Below, one piece after another: positions 1 to 8,381 of a stretch of DNA of 64,000 nucleotides (its first letter is position 1; the number at the start of each line of letters is the position of its first letter). A program made the translations under genes and the position numbers. The stretch comes from Plantago major (Eukaryota; Streptophyta; Magnoliopsida; Lamiales; Plantaginaceae). Location: the NCBI GenBank assembly GCA_026545765.1, contig JAIFAC010000306.1, positions 62,001-126,000 on the forward strand, written 5' to 3'. The notes under the pieces were generated by a model. It was not told the DNA's origin. It saw only the letters and a program-made list of their open reading frames with translations, and did not search any database.

Positions 1-914
1 TCTACTTGAGAGTAAAACAATAAACAAAAGGAGTGGGATAAACAACAAACGAAAACACCACTTGAGAGATAAACAACACATCAAAGGAAGAAGTCTATTC
101 GAGATTGAAACAATACACAGAAGGAGTAAGAGTATCACAAACAAAGAACTCTACTTGAGAGTTAAACCACACACGTAAGGAGTGGGATAAAGAACAAATG
201 TAAAATTCTACTCGAGAGTTAAACAACAAAATAAAGGAGTGGGATATTTACAAATGGAGAAGTCAATTGAGATTTAACCAAAACACATCGGACTAGTAAT
301 AAAATAACGAACGAAAAACTCTACTTGAGGGTTAAACAAAACACAAAAGGAGTTTGAGAAACAACAAACGAACAACACCACACAAGAGATAAACAACACA
401 TCAAATGAGTGGGATAGTCAAATGAAGAAGTCTATTCCAGATTTAAACAATACACAGAAGTAGTAAGAGTAACACAAACGAAAAACTCTACTTGAGAGTT
501 AAACCACACACATAAGGAGAGGGATAAACAACAAATGTAAAATTCTACTTGAGAGTTAAACAACAAAATAAAGGAGTGGGATAATTACAAATGGAGAAGT
601 CAATTTGAGATTTAAACAACACATCGGAGGGGTAATAAAATATCAAACGAAAAACTCTACTTGAGAGTTAAACAATACACAAAAGGAGTGGGATAAACAA
701 CAAACGAACAACAACACTCGAGAGATAAAGAACACATCAAAGGAGTGGGATAATGTCAAACGAAGAAGTCTATTCGAGATGTAAACAATACACAGCAGGA
801 GTAAGAGTATTACAAATGAAGAACTCTACTTGAGAGGTAAACCACACGCATAAGGAGTGGGATAAACAACAAATGTAAAATTCTACTCGAGAGTTAAACA
901 ACAGAATAAAGGAG
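1..914 (+). repeat. Satellite array, subtype 1
   Basis: Tandem 56-57 bp subrepeats, all in one orientation, each starting with a variant of 'gagagttaaac' and carrying a central 'aaggagtgggataa'-like core. Subtype 1 is recognised by 'gtctattcgagat', 'gtaagagtatcac' and 'aacaatacacaaaagg', which are rare in the main array. It ends in the target-site duplication of the poly(A) fragment at 903-914. No gene is seen. Confidence 0.95.
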
Positions 915-1153
915 TGAGTTGGCTGTGAGACTGGTGCTTCCTGGTGAGTTGGCTAAACCATTTGTTTACGAATGGACTAAAGGCTGACTAAGTTCTGGCG
1001 GTTGATGAATTGTGAAAATTAGTTTTAGTTCTATGACTTGATCTTTTGTTAGTGTAAAGAAGAATGGTTGTTATGATATTCTCTTTCGATGTATTGCTGA
1101 TGGGTTTTTAGTAATGAATGGATCAATGTTTCTGGATTTAAAAAAAAAAAAAA
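915..1153 (+). mobile_element. Retroposed fragment with poly(A) tail, 239 bp
   Basis: A unique non-satellite sequence interrupts a subrepeat and ends in a run of about 14 A at 1141-1154. The satellite word 'agaataaaggag' flanks it on both sides (903-914 and 1154-1165), which reads as a 12 bp target-site duplication. Poly(A) plus a duplication of this size indicates insertion by LINE machinery. The body is T-rich, resembles a 3' untranslated region and has no meaningful open frame. It could be the 3' end of a processed transcript, a SINE, or a strongly truncated LINE; I do not recognise the parent. A second copy lies at 58408-58638. Confidence 0.72.
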
Positions 1154-1280
1154 AGAATAAAGGAGAGTGATAATTACAAATGGAGAAGTCAATTTGAGAT
1201 TTAAAAACCACATCGGAGGGGTAATAAAATATGAGCGAAAAACTCTACTTTAGAGTTAAACAATACAAAAGGAGTGGGAT
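1154..1280 (+). repeat. Satellite, subtype 1, between two insertions
   Basis: About two subrepeats that continue the phase interrupted at 914. The last eight bases, 'agtgggat' (1273-1280), are the left target-site duplication of the hAT element that follows. Confidence 0.93.
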
Positions 1281-1916
1281 TAGGGCTGTACATAAAAACC
1301 CGCCCACACCGCCAATCCATACATAAACCGCACCCATGAGTTGAAATTTCTAAAATATCCATAGGGTGAAAATTTAATCACCCGTTTCGGACGGGTGGGT
1401 GGCGGTTGCGGGCGAAGTCACCCGCCACCCGCCCATGTAAATTATATATATTTTTTTATTTTTTATTATATAGTTATATAGTAAATATAAGAAATAAAAA
1501 TTAATATGAGTATATGAGAGCATGAAAGAGAGCAACAAAATGAACTCATTGATGGTGGAAGAATTTTTTTTTATCACCAACATGAGTCCAGTACATTTTC
1601 ATCTAGACTTCTATTTGGAATCAAATGTACTTGTATTTTGGATTTATTAGAATTTATACATATGTATGGTGATTGTACTTGCTTATGGAGTGTTTTATTT
1701 CGTATTGGAACTTATATTTATCTTGTTCGAACATATTATAGCATGTTTATTTTATACGTTGAACCATAGCCATCCACCGCCATTCACCGCTTAAATGTCA
1801 ACCCACCATTTGTGGTTTGATAAATTGTTCACCATGGTTTAATATTTTGTCCACCCTCTATAGGTGGTCGGTTGAATATTTGGTAAAAAACACGCCCGCA
1901 CCATACATTACACCTA
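1281..1916. mobile_element. Non-autonomous hAT-type element, 636 bp
   Basis: The element starts 'tagggctgtacataaaa' and ends '...cattacaccta', giving short imperfect terminal inverted repeats (TAGG...CCTA). It is flanked by an exact 8 bp duplication of satellite, 'agtgggat', at 1273-1280 and 1917-1924; eight bases is the hallmark of hAT transposons. Near the left end are GC-rich 'cccgccc' and 'gggtgggtggcgg' motifs, common in plant hAT elements that begin with 'agggctgt'. The interior is AT-rich. No transposase is present: the open frames are under 70 codons and unrelated to the hAT DDE/BED domains, so this is a passive derivative needing a source elsewhere. The second copy is at 58760-59371. 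Confidence 0.87.
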
Positions 1917-3798
1917 AGTGGGATAAACAACAAGCGAACAACACCACTCGAGAGATAAACAACACATCAAAGGAGTGGGATAATGTCAAACGAAGAAGTC
2001 TATTCGAAATTTAAACAATACATAGAAGGAGTAAGAGTATCACAAACGAAGAACTCTACTTGAGAGTTAAACCACACACATAAGGAGTGGGATAAACAAC
2101 AAATGTAAAATTCTACTCGAGAGTTAAACAACACAATAAAGGAGTAGGGTGATTACAAATGGAGAAGTCAATTTGAGATTTGAGCAACACATCGGAGGTG
2201 TAATAAAATAACAAACGAAAAACTCTACTTGAGAGTTAAACAATACACAAAAGGAGTGGGATAAACAACAGACGAACAACACCACTCGAGAGATAAACAA
2301 CACATCAAAGGAGTGGGATAATGTCAAACGAAGAAGTCTATTCGAGATTAAAACAATACACAGAAGGAGTAAGAGTATCACAAACGAAGAAGTCTACTGG
2401 AGAGTTAAACCACACACATAAGGAGTGGGCTAAACTACAAATGTAAAATTCTACTCGAGAGTTAAACAACACAATATAGGAGTGGGATAATTACAAATGG
2501 AGAAGTGAATTTGAGATTTAAGCAACACATCGGAGGTACTAAAATAACAAACGAAAAACTCTACTTGAGTGTTAAACAAAATACAGAAGGAGTGGGACAA
2601 TCAACAAACGAACAACACCACACGAGAGGTAAACAACACATCAAAGGAGCGAGATAATGTCAAATTAAGAAGTCTATTCGAGATTTAAACAATACGGAAG
2701 GAGTAAGAGTAACCTGAAGCGAAAAACTCTACTTGAGAGTTTAACACACATAAGGAGAGGATAAGCAGCAAATGTAAAATTCTACTCAAGAGTTAAACAA
2801 CAAAATAATGGAGTGGGATATTTACAAATGGAGAAGTCAATTTGAGATATAAACAATACATCGGAGGGGTAATAAAATAACGAACGAAAAACTCTACTTG
2901 AGAGTTAAACAAAACCTGAGTTTGAGAAACAACAAACGAACAACACCACACAAGAGATAAACAACACATCAAATGAGTAGGATAGTCGAATGAAGAAGTC
3001 TATTCGATTTAAACAATACCAGAAGCGAGAAGAGTATCACAAGCGAAAAACTACTTGAGAGTTAAACCGAACACATAAGGAATGGGATAAAGAACAAATG
3101 TAAATTCTACTCGAGTTAAACACCAAAATAAAGGAGTGGGATATTTACTAATGGAGAAGTCGTTTTGAGATTTAAACAACACATTGGACTAGTAATAAAA
3201 TAACGAGCGAAAAACTACTTGAGAGTTAAACAAAACACAAAAGGAGTTTGAGAAACAACAAACAAACAACACCACACAAGAGATAAACAACACATCAAAT
3301 GAGTGGGATAGTCAAATAAAGACGTCTATTCGAGATTTAAACATACACAGAAGCAGTAAGAGTATCACAAACGAAAAACTCTACTTGAGAGTTAAACCAC
3401 ACACATAAGGAGTGGGATAAAGAACAAATGTAAAATTCTACTCAAGAGTTAAACAAAAAATTGAAGGAGGCGGATGATTACAAATCGAGAAGTCACTTAG
3501 AGAATTAAATAACACTACGGAGGGTAATAAAATAACAACGAAAAAACTCTGCTTGAGAGTTAGACAAAACATGAAAGGAATGGGATAAACAACAAGCGAA
3601 CAACTCCACACGAGATAAACAACACATCTAAGGGTGGGATAATATCAAAGCGAAGTCAATCTGAGATTTAAACAATACACAGAGGGAGTGAGAGTATCAC
3701 AAACGAAGAAGTCAACTTGAGAGTTAAACCACACACATAAGGAGTGGGATAAATAACAAATGTGAAATTCTACTCAAGAGTTAAACAAAAAAATAAAG
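1917..3798 (+). repeat. Satellite array, subtype 1, with decayed units near the MULE
   Basis: Subrepeats continue in phase after the hAT element. From about 2600 onward they become more irregular, with small deletions, 'gcg' replacing 'acg', and variants such as 'catcggactagtaata'. The final unit (about 3460-3798) already carries some subtype 2 features. The last seven bases, 'aataaag' (3792-3798), recur directly after the MULE at 8382-8388. No gene is seen. Confidence 0.94.
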
Positions 3799-4060
3799 CC
3801 AGCAATGTTAAACGTAGCGCGTTTTTGGCTAAACGCAACACAAATATTTTGTAAGTTGACGAAAATGCCCCTAGCTAAAAAAAAACTTATGAAATACGAA
3901 AAAATTTAAAAACTCGTATATACATACGAAAACATTATACGAACATGTACGGACAGTAATAACAACAGTAAACACAAATCGGAAAAAATTTTGAATTTTT
4001 TTTTTTTGTGAAAAATATTTCGGTTATAAAAATATTTACAAAAAACCTGAAGTAATTTCG
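3799..4060 (+). repeat. Left terminal inverted repeat of the MULE
   Basis: Reverse-complement match to 8129-8381. Shared blocks include 'ggctaaacgcaacacaaat', 'atgcccctagctaaaaa' and 'acgaacatgtacgga'. The outermost 10-15 bases are the least alike ('ccagcaatgttaaacg' here against 'cggggttgttaaacg' at the other end). Differences elsewhere are mostly single bases and poly-T length. Confidence 0.9.
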
Positions 4061-4148
4061 AATTTTTTTTTTTTTTTAAAAATGAAGGTTATGAATAACC
4101 GGCCATTTCTTAATTTGGCTGGTTTTAAAACAGGCCAAATGGTGAAAT

Positions 4149-4168
4149 GGCCGGTTTCAAAACCGGCC
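4149..4168. repeat. Imperfect 20 bp palindrome, GGCCGG family
   Basis: The sequence 'ggccggtttcaaaaccggcc' differs from the perfect form by one base in the centre. It lies between related half-sites ('aaccggccatttc', 'ggctggttttaaaacaggcc'). Confidence 0.9.
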
Positions 4169-4180
4169 ATTTCATGAACT

Positions 4181-4200
4181 GGCCGGTTTTAAAACCGGCC
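4181..4200. repeat. Perfect 20 bp palindrome GGCCGGTTTTAAAACCGGCC
   Basis: An exact inverted repeat, read directly. The same word recurs at 4293-4312, 7705-7724, 7828-7847 and 61664-61683, always in non-coding subterminal parts of the MULE. It may be a transposase-binding or structural site. Confidence 0.95.
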
Positions 4201-4292
4201 AGTTCATAATCTGGGTATATATATATATATATTTTTTTTTTAAATTGAAACTAATTTGGAAATTTAAAAAAAAAAAAATGAAAATGGGATGT

Positions 4293-4312
4293 GGCCGGTT
4301 TTAAAACCGGCC
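4293..4312. repeat. Perfect 20 bp palindrome GGCCGGTTTTAAAACCGGCC
   Basis: Exact copy of the subterminal palindrome, set between poly-A (left) and poly-T (right) stretches. It is conserved unchanged in the second MULE copy at 61664-61683, although neighbouring palindromes there are degraded. Confidence 0.95.
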
Positions 4313-4690
4313 AATTTTTTCTATTTTTTTTTAATTTGTTTTTTTACATTTTTAATTGGTATTAATTGGTTTTCTTTTTTTTTTTTAATTTTGGAAATTG
4401 ATTCTGTTTTTTTTTCCTTTCTATAAATTGATTTATATAATTATTTGTTTGTTTTTGCGTTTTGCTAATTCAAATTTGCAATCGGGTTTGAAATTTGAAC
4501 AAGGATACAAACTTGAATAGGAAAATATTACATCAATAACTTCATCAAAAGTAATATACAATACGACTAGAATATCAAATAGCATTACTAATATGAAAGA
4601 CTAGATACTTAATTTGGAATTAAATCTTGCAAGTGTTACATAAACTTGATCAACAATCGTTAATATGTCTTGCATGCATATCTTGCATGT

Positions 4691-5470
4691 TTAGTGGAGT
4701 GATCGTCCAAGCATTCTGTGACCATTAAGTAGCCTCTCTGAATAAAAATGAAATAGAAATAAGGATTTTGATAATACGAGCAAACATCGTGTATGTATAT
4801 ATTGAATGTATATGAAACATACCACTTTGGATCCATAGTGGTGGTTGGAATTGTTGAGTTGGATTAAATGATTGAGGCGGTGTCACTTGGATATCGTCGT
4901 TATTGAAACCGATTTCGTCTGTTGGAATTGTTTCATGAACAAATTGCACTCATACCTGACTTGATCGAAATTATATCGATAGTTCATGAAGTCTTGAATG
5001 AGTCGAGCGGAATGAGAACATCGGTGAAGTGATGGTTGTGGTGGCCTCTGTACAAGCAATGATTTCATAAGATGCAGCATGTAAGCCTCCATAACCTTGA
5101 ACGATGAATAATTCCCTATATTGTGATATGGGATTTGCCTCATCCGCCATTGTTCCGAATGGTGTCCAATTCACCTATTCATGAGAGGCAAGTAACATAA
5201 GTGTATATAATTGAAAAAACAAATGAAAGAAGAGTAAAACTTAATTGAATGTCATACTTCATTTGGTTTAACATTGTCGATGCGATTACATACATAAGAT
5301 GTATAGAATCTTCATCGTCGGTTCCCAAGTTCCATCTCTGAAGATGTGGAAAATACCGGTATATCCACGCCTGAAATAGTTTAAAGACTTGATTGAAATG
5401 ATCTTTTCTAAACTTATGTAAACATTGTCTATATATATATATATATATAATATATATATATAGAGCGAAC
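4691..5470 (-). pseudogene. Probable plant mobile domain (PMD / MAIN-like) gene remnant
   Basis: Minus strand, with at least three exons inferred from splice sites. Exon 5258-5370 follows a 'tttcag' acceptor and reads AWIYRYFPHLQRW; after a frameshift it ends ...RIDNVKPNE before a GT donor. The next exon (4823-5174, after 'aatag') opens VNWTPFGTMADEANP. Joined, they give KPNEVNWTPF, matching the 'EVxWxPY/F' segment of plant mobile domain proteins. A proline/glutamine-rich tail (FNPTQQFQPPLWIQSG) precedes a third exon (4691-4737) and a stop. PMD genes occur both as host nuclear proteins and inside plant transposons. This copy is frameshifted and its N-terminal part is not recognisable. It points away from the transposase gene. 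The family call rests on motifs only; another transposon accessory protein is possible. Confidence 0.55.
5430..5462. repeat. (TA)n microsatellite
   Basis: An alternating TA run of about 33 bases inside the MULE, in a probable intron of the minus-strand gene. The second copy has a shorter run at 62816-62839. Confidence 0.95.
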
Positions 5471-5594
5471 ACTGAAGTGAAAAGCGACCATCTATCATTT
5501 GCAATTGATCGTGTTGCAATTCAATGCATCTTGATTTGCAAGTCTGTGACTCCCCATCGTCTGAGTCGACCTCATTCGAGTTAACGAGGCTGTA

Positions 5595-6760
5595 GAACAG
5601 CAGGCACTCGATGACAGTTGTCGTTTTTACCGGGCAAAACTACCATATCGCTTTTATTTTCATCTCGGACGAAAGGCGTCAAGTTATCCTTTGAGGCTTA
5701 CGGTTGCGGGCATTTTCACGAGAATGTGGTGTTTTACTGGGGTATTTATTACGGATAGAGCTAGGCGCAATCACGTGCCATAGAGGAAGTATTTCGAATC
5801 ATCACATCTTGTCTTGGGAGGCATATATATAAGAATGTCACGAGGTATATAAGTGGGCTCTTGGGTAACAAAAGTATGAGCGTCTGGCGAAGGCAAGATG
5901 AGCGTGTCGTTTATGCAAGTACTCTGGAACAATATGAAGCGGTATTTGCGAAATGGTAGAAACTGGGTTCGTCAACTAAGTTCATCGGCGTGCATAAAAC
6001 ATGGTTGGACCCATACCACGTTCGATTTACTGCAACAGACGAAGGACATCTGCACTTTGGTTGTGACACGACCAGCGGTAATTGAATTTTGGTACTACAT
6101 TCATTTCGTAATGTACTACTATCGTGATCACTAACATTTAACAATGTAATTGCGAGTCGAAAATGCATGGCGAGTACAATTCATGGTTGGGGCTTCAAAC
6201 GGAAGTTTCATGGGGTTCCCCAAGCCGCATAACACTTCAAATGCACTATGATGCTATCGCTCTGAGTTTGAGAAATCGCTTTGAAGCATCCACATCTCGA
6301 CCGTTGAATATACATGAGCTTGGAGTGCGATTTCACATCTCGCTATAAAGTTAATGGTCCATGAAAGATCCACCGTTGATGCGGTGAATGCGATCACGCA
6401 TTGCGTACCGATTGGGATTAGCATGCATGTGAATAGCAACAAAAGTGTGGAAGGAGGAGCATAAATCCCATCACGATATTCACGAGTTTTAGAGTACACT
6501 TCATATGGGAGAACCGTGCAGACAAGCAACAAGCGATGCAGGACGATTCGATGATTGGGCGAGGACCGTGAGTTACGCGGAGGAGAACTGGTCATACTCT
6601 GGCGAAACCACGTCATACCGTACACGGAGCCACCAATCGAATCTGAAGAAAGTGGCGAAATCCTGAGCAAGCGGGAGGAGGATCCGTCGAGTTGGGATGA
6701 TCAACTGCCGATCAATCTCAACAAACTCCCTCCAACAATCTGAAGCATACACAATCTTGG
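5595..6760 (+). pseudogene. MULE transposase remnant (DDE region plus SWIM zinc finger)
   Basis: The plus strand reads as a FAR1/MuDR-like MULE transposase broken over several frames. In order: NYHIAFIFISDE, then SYPL...; VFITDR at about 5742, the 'TDRELALM' region with a catalytic Asp; YFESSHLVLG, equivalent to 'FPxSxHLLC'; VVYASTLEQYEAVFAKW; KTWLDPYHVRF; GHLHFGCDTTS followed by RVENAW at 6153, equivalent to 'TTSRVExAH', with a probable small intron between; FEASTSRPL; and a SWIM-like CDHALRTDWD-stop-HACE at about 6389-6436. The enzyme would cut and join the element's ends in the nucleus. Stops and frameshifts mean no protein can be made; the longest open piece is under 80 codons. It continues into an OTU-like part. 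Confidence 0.85.
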
Positions 6761-6789
6761 TAATTCATTCTTATATCAAAATCGGATGC

Positions 6790-7340
6790 CGGACCTGAGT
6801 CTACATAACATTCGAGTTGGAATGACATTCGTTCGGATGGAAGCTAGGATTTAGATGTATCATACAGCTCGATACAATGCACAAGAAAGAGTGGCCAGCG
6901 TCGGGCAAGATCTTCTTGAGGTTGACGGATAAGCATATCATACATCGCGAAATGGGGGCACCGAGTCACAAATATCGAATGCACTAAAGCTGGTTTGCGG
7001 GATAATCGTGAAGCGAAGACATTTATTGGTTTACACTACCGGATATGAAATTGCTAACATCTCTGACGTATCAGCGGGTATTCTCCTCATATATAAGACA
7101 TGGGTCTCACACATACTTGCCCTTGGAATGTAAATGCGGACATGGATTGACTTCTCGGACCCCCACGGTAGATCAAGAGTGGACAATCGCGTTTGTCAGG
7201 CAACCATTACATTAGATTGCCGTTGGCGAGAAAGTCCACTTCCACCACTGACAACTGGGCACATCAAAGCGAGAACAACGCATTGGGAGCAACAATATGC
7301 CGTTCGACTCGTCGATGGTTTACAATGTAGTGTTTGGTAG
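6790..7340 (+). pseudogene. OTU-type cysteine protease domain remnant, C-terminal to the transposase
   Basis: Downstream of the SWIM part, frames resemble the ovarian-tumour (OTU) domain of plant MULE proteins. At 6834-6858 the bases read DG..., then GFRC after a frameshift, which fits the catalytic 'DGNCGFR' box; here the Asn-Cys pair is lost. Next come KKEWPA and VGQDLLEVD ('WPxVRxDLLxE'), then about 7098-7130 DMGLT, equivalent to 'MPDMGYxIA'; SGNHYIRLPL, equivalent to 'GNHFVQVxL'; and PLPPLTTGHIKARTTHWEQQYAVRL, equivalent to the closing 'CPLPPxxxxW...W...Y..R'. OTU enzymes cleave ubiquitin-like linkages; their role in MULEs is not known to me. The catalytic box is destroyed, so this is a relic. 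The boundary with the transposase part is approximate. Confidence 0.72.
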
Positions 7341-7704
7341 CTCGTGATTAAGTAATACATGTAAATTTGAAATTTTCAGCGGATTGTCTGGATGTCAATT
7401 GGTCATTATCGAGACAAGTCTTATGTATAGTAGTGTTATTAAACAAACATGTAATAAAAAGCATAAGCGATGAAAAAAAAATTGGAAAAACAAATTACCA
7501 TATGGCGGTTTTAAAAGCGGACACTTAAATATTCCTTTTTTTTAATTTCAAATTACTTGAAATTTGTAGAAAAATAAAAAATAAAAAACCAGTTATGGTA
7601 GTAGGTTTTAAAACCAATTAAAAAAGTACAAAAACAAATTAAAAAAAAAAAAGAAAAAGAATAACGGAATCGGATGTAAATTAAAACCGGCCAAGTTAAG
7701 AAAT

Positions 7705-7724
7705 GGCCGGTTTTAAAACCGGCC
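7705..7724. repeat. Perfect 20 bp palindrome GGCCGGTTTTAAAACCGGCC
   Basis: Exact copy of the subterminal palindrome, flanked by 'aagaaat' and 'atttcgt', which extend the symmetry to about 26 bases with mismatches. Confidence 0.95.
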
Positions 7725-7827
7725 ATTTCGTAATTTACAAAATTTCCTTCCTTTTTTTTTTTTTTGTACAAATTTAAAGTTATTTGGAAATTTAAAAAAA
7801 AATTTAAAAAAAAACGTAATGGGAAGT

Positions 7828-7847
7828 GGCCGGTTTTAAAACCGGCC
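7828..7847. repeat. Perfect 20 bp palindrome GGCCGGTTTTAAAACCGGCC
   Basis: Exact copy of the subterminal palindrome; neighbouring sequence is poly-A rich, as on the left side of the element. Confidence 0.95.
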
Positions 7848-7917
7848 AAATCACCATTTAAAAAAGTACAAAAAAAAATTAAAATAAAAAACAGAAAAAA
7901 AAAACCGAATTGGATGC

Positions 7918-7937
7918 GGCCGGTTTGAAAACCGGCC
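7918..7937. repeat. Imperfect 20 bp palindrome, GGCCGG family
   Basis: Reads 'ggccggtttgaaaaccggcc', one central base off the perfect form. It is followed closely by half-sites 'aaccggccaaattaag' and 'tcggttttaaaacaggcc'. Confidence 0.92.
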
Positions 7938-8128
7938 AAATCTAAACCGGCCAAATTAAGAAATGGTCGGTTTTAAAACAGGCCATTTCTTGAGTTTTTT
8001 TTTTAAAAAAAAAAAAGGGCATGATGGCGGCGGTTTAAAAGCCGATCCATGAAATGGGGTTTAAACAAACCATTTCATGGAAAATTAAAATGGCGGTTTA
8101 AACTTTAATTAACTTTTTTAATTTTTTT

Positions 8129-8381
8129 GAAATTACTTCAAGTTTTTGTAAATATTTTATAATGAAATATTTTTGCAAAAAAACATTAATTTTTTCGATT
8201 TGTGTTTACTGTTGTTATTTATAGTCCGTACATGTTCGTATAATGTTTTTGTGTTTGCATATATGAGTTTTTTAAATTTTCCGTATTTCATAAGTTTATT
8301 TTTTAGCTAGGGGCATTTTCATCAACTTACAAAATATTTGTGTTGCGTTTAGCCGAAAACGCGCTGCGTTTAACAACCCCG
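8129..8381 (-). repeat. Right terminal inverted repeat of the MULE
   Basis: Reverse complement of 3799-4060, ending '...gcgctgcgtttaacaacccc' just before satellite. The target-site duplication 'aataaag' follows at 8382-8388. Confidence 0.9.

Larger units (their letters stand above)
4074..4690. other. MULE left subterminal region, no gene
   Basis: AT-rich, with long poly-T and poly-A runs and a (TA)n tract at about 4216-4231. It holds the GGCCGG palindromes at 4149-4168, 4181-4200 and 4293-4312. The part from about 4440 to 4690 is the probable 3' flank of the minus-strand gene. No coding signal is seen. Confidence 0.75.
1..6591 (+). repeat. Left copy of a ~57.2 kb-offset direct duplication
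   Basis: This stretch matches 57201-64000 in the same orientation. It carries the same insertions in the same order: a poly(A) fragment, a hAT element, then the first part of a MULE. Each sits at the equivalent place in the satellite, so the block was copied after the insertions. The match probably extends beyond the window at both outer ends. Corresponding anchors are 1/57201, 1281/58760, 3799/61197 and about 6591/64000. The pairing is read by eye. Confidence 0.88.
7345..8128. other. MULE right subterminal region, no gene
   Basis: AT-rich non-coding DNA with poly-A and poly-T runs. It holds repeated 'aaaaccggccatttc' and 'ggccggttttaaaa' half-sites plus the palindromes at 7705-7724, 7828-7847 and 7918-7937. 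In reverse complement it resembles the left subterminal region, so the inverted symmetry extends loosely beyond the strict terminal repeats. Confidence 0.8.
3799..8381 (+). mobile_element. Mutator-like element (MULE), ~4.6 kb, structurally complete, genes decayed
   Basis: The ends are long terminal inverted repeats (3799-4060 and 8129-8381). The satellite word 'aataaag' flanks the element on both sides; with one mismatch the match extends to 8 bp ('aaataaag'/'gaataaag'), close to the 8-11 bp duplications of MULEs. The satellite resumes in phase after the element. Inside are palindromic subterminal repeats, a probable plant-mobile-domain gene on the minus strand (4691 to about 5470) and a MULE transposase gene with SWIM and OTU parts on the plus strand (about 5595-7340). 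Both genes carry stops and frameshifts. A second, window-truncated copy begins at 61197. Confidence 0.9.

Noticed and set aside
4216..4231. (TA)n tract as a possible promoter TATA element
   Set aside because: It is a simple microsatellite in a non-coding part, without a gene start nearby in the right orientation.
6254..6670. 138-codon minus-strand open frame in the MULE
   Set aside because: It lies antisense to the transposase SWIM region, whose motifs read on the plus strand. No domain is recognised; treated as a shadow.
7553..7954. 133-codon minus-strand frame rich in Phe and Leu in the MULE right subterminal region
   Set aside because: It consists of poly-T runs and the GGCCGG palindromes read through; low complexity with no coding signal.
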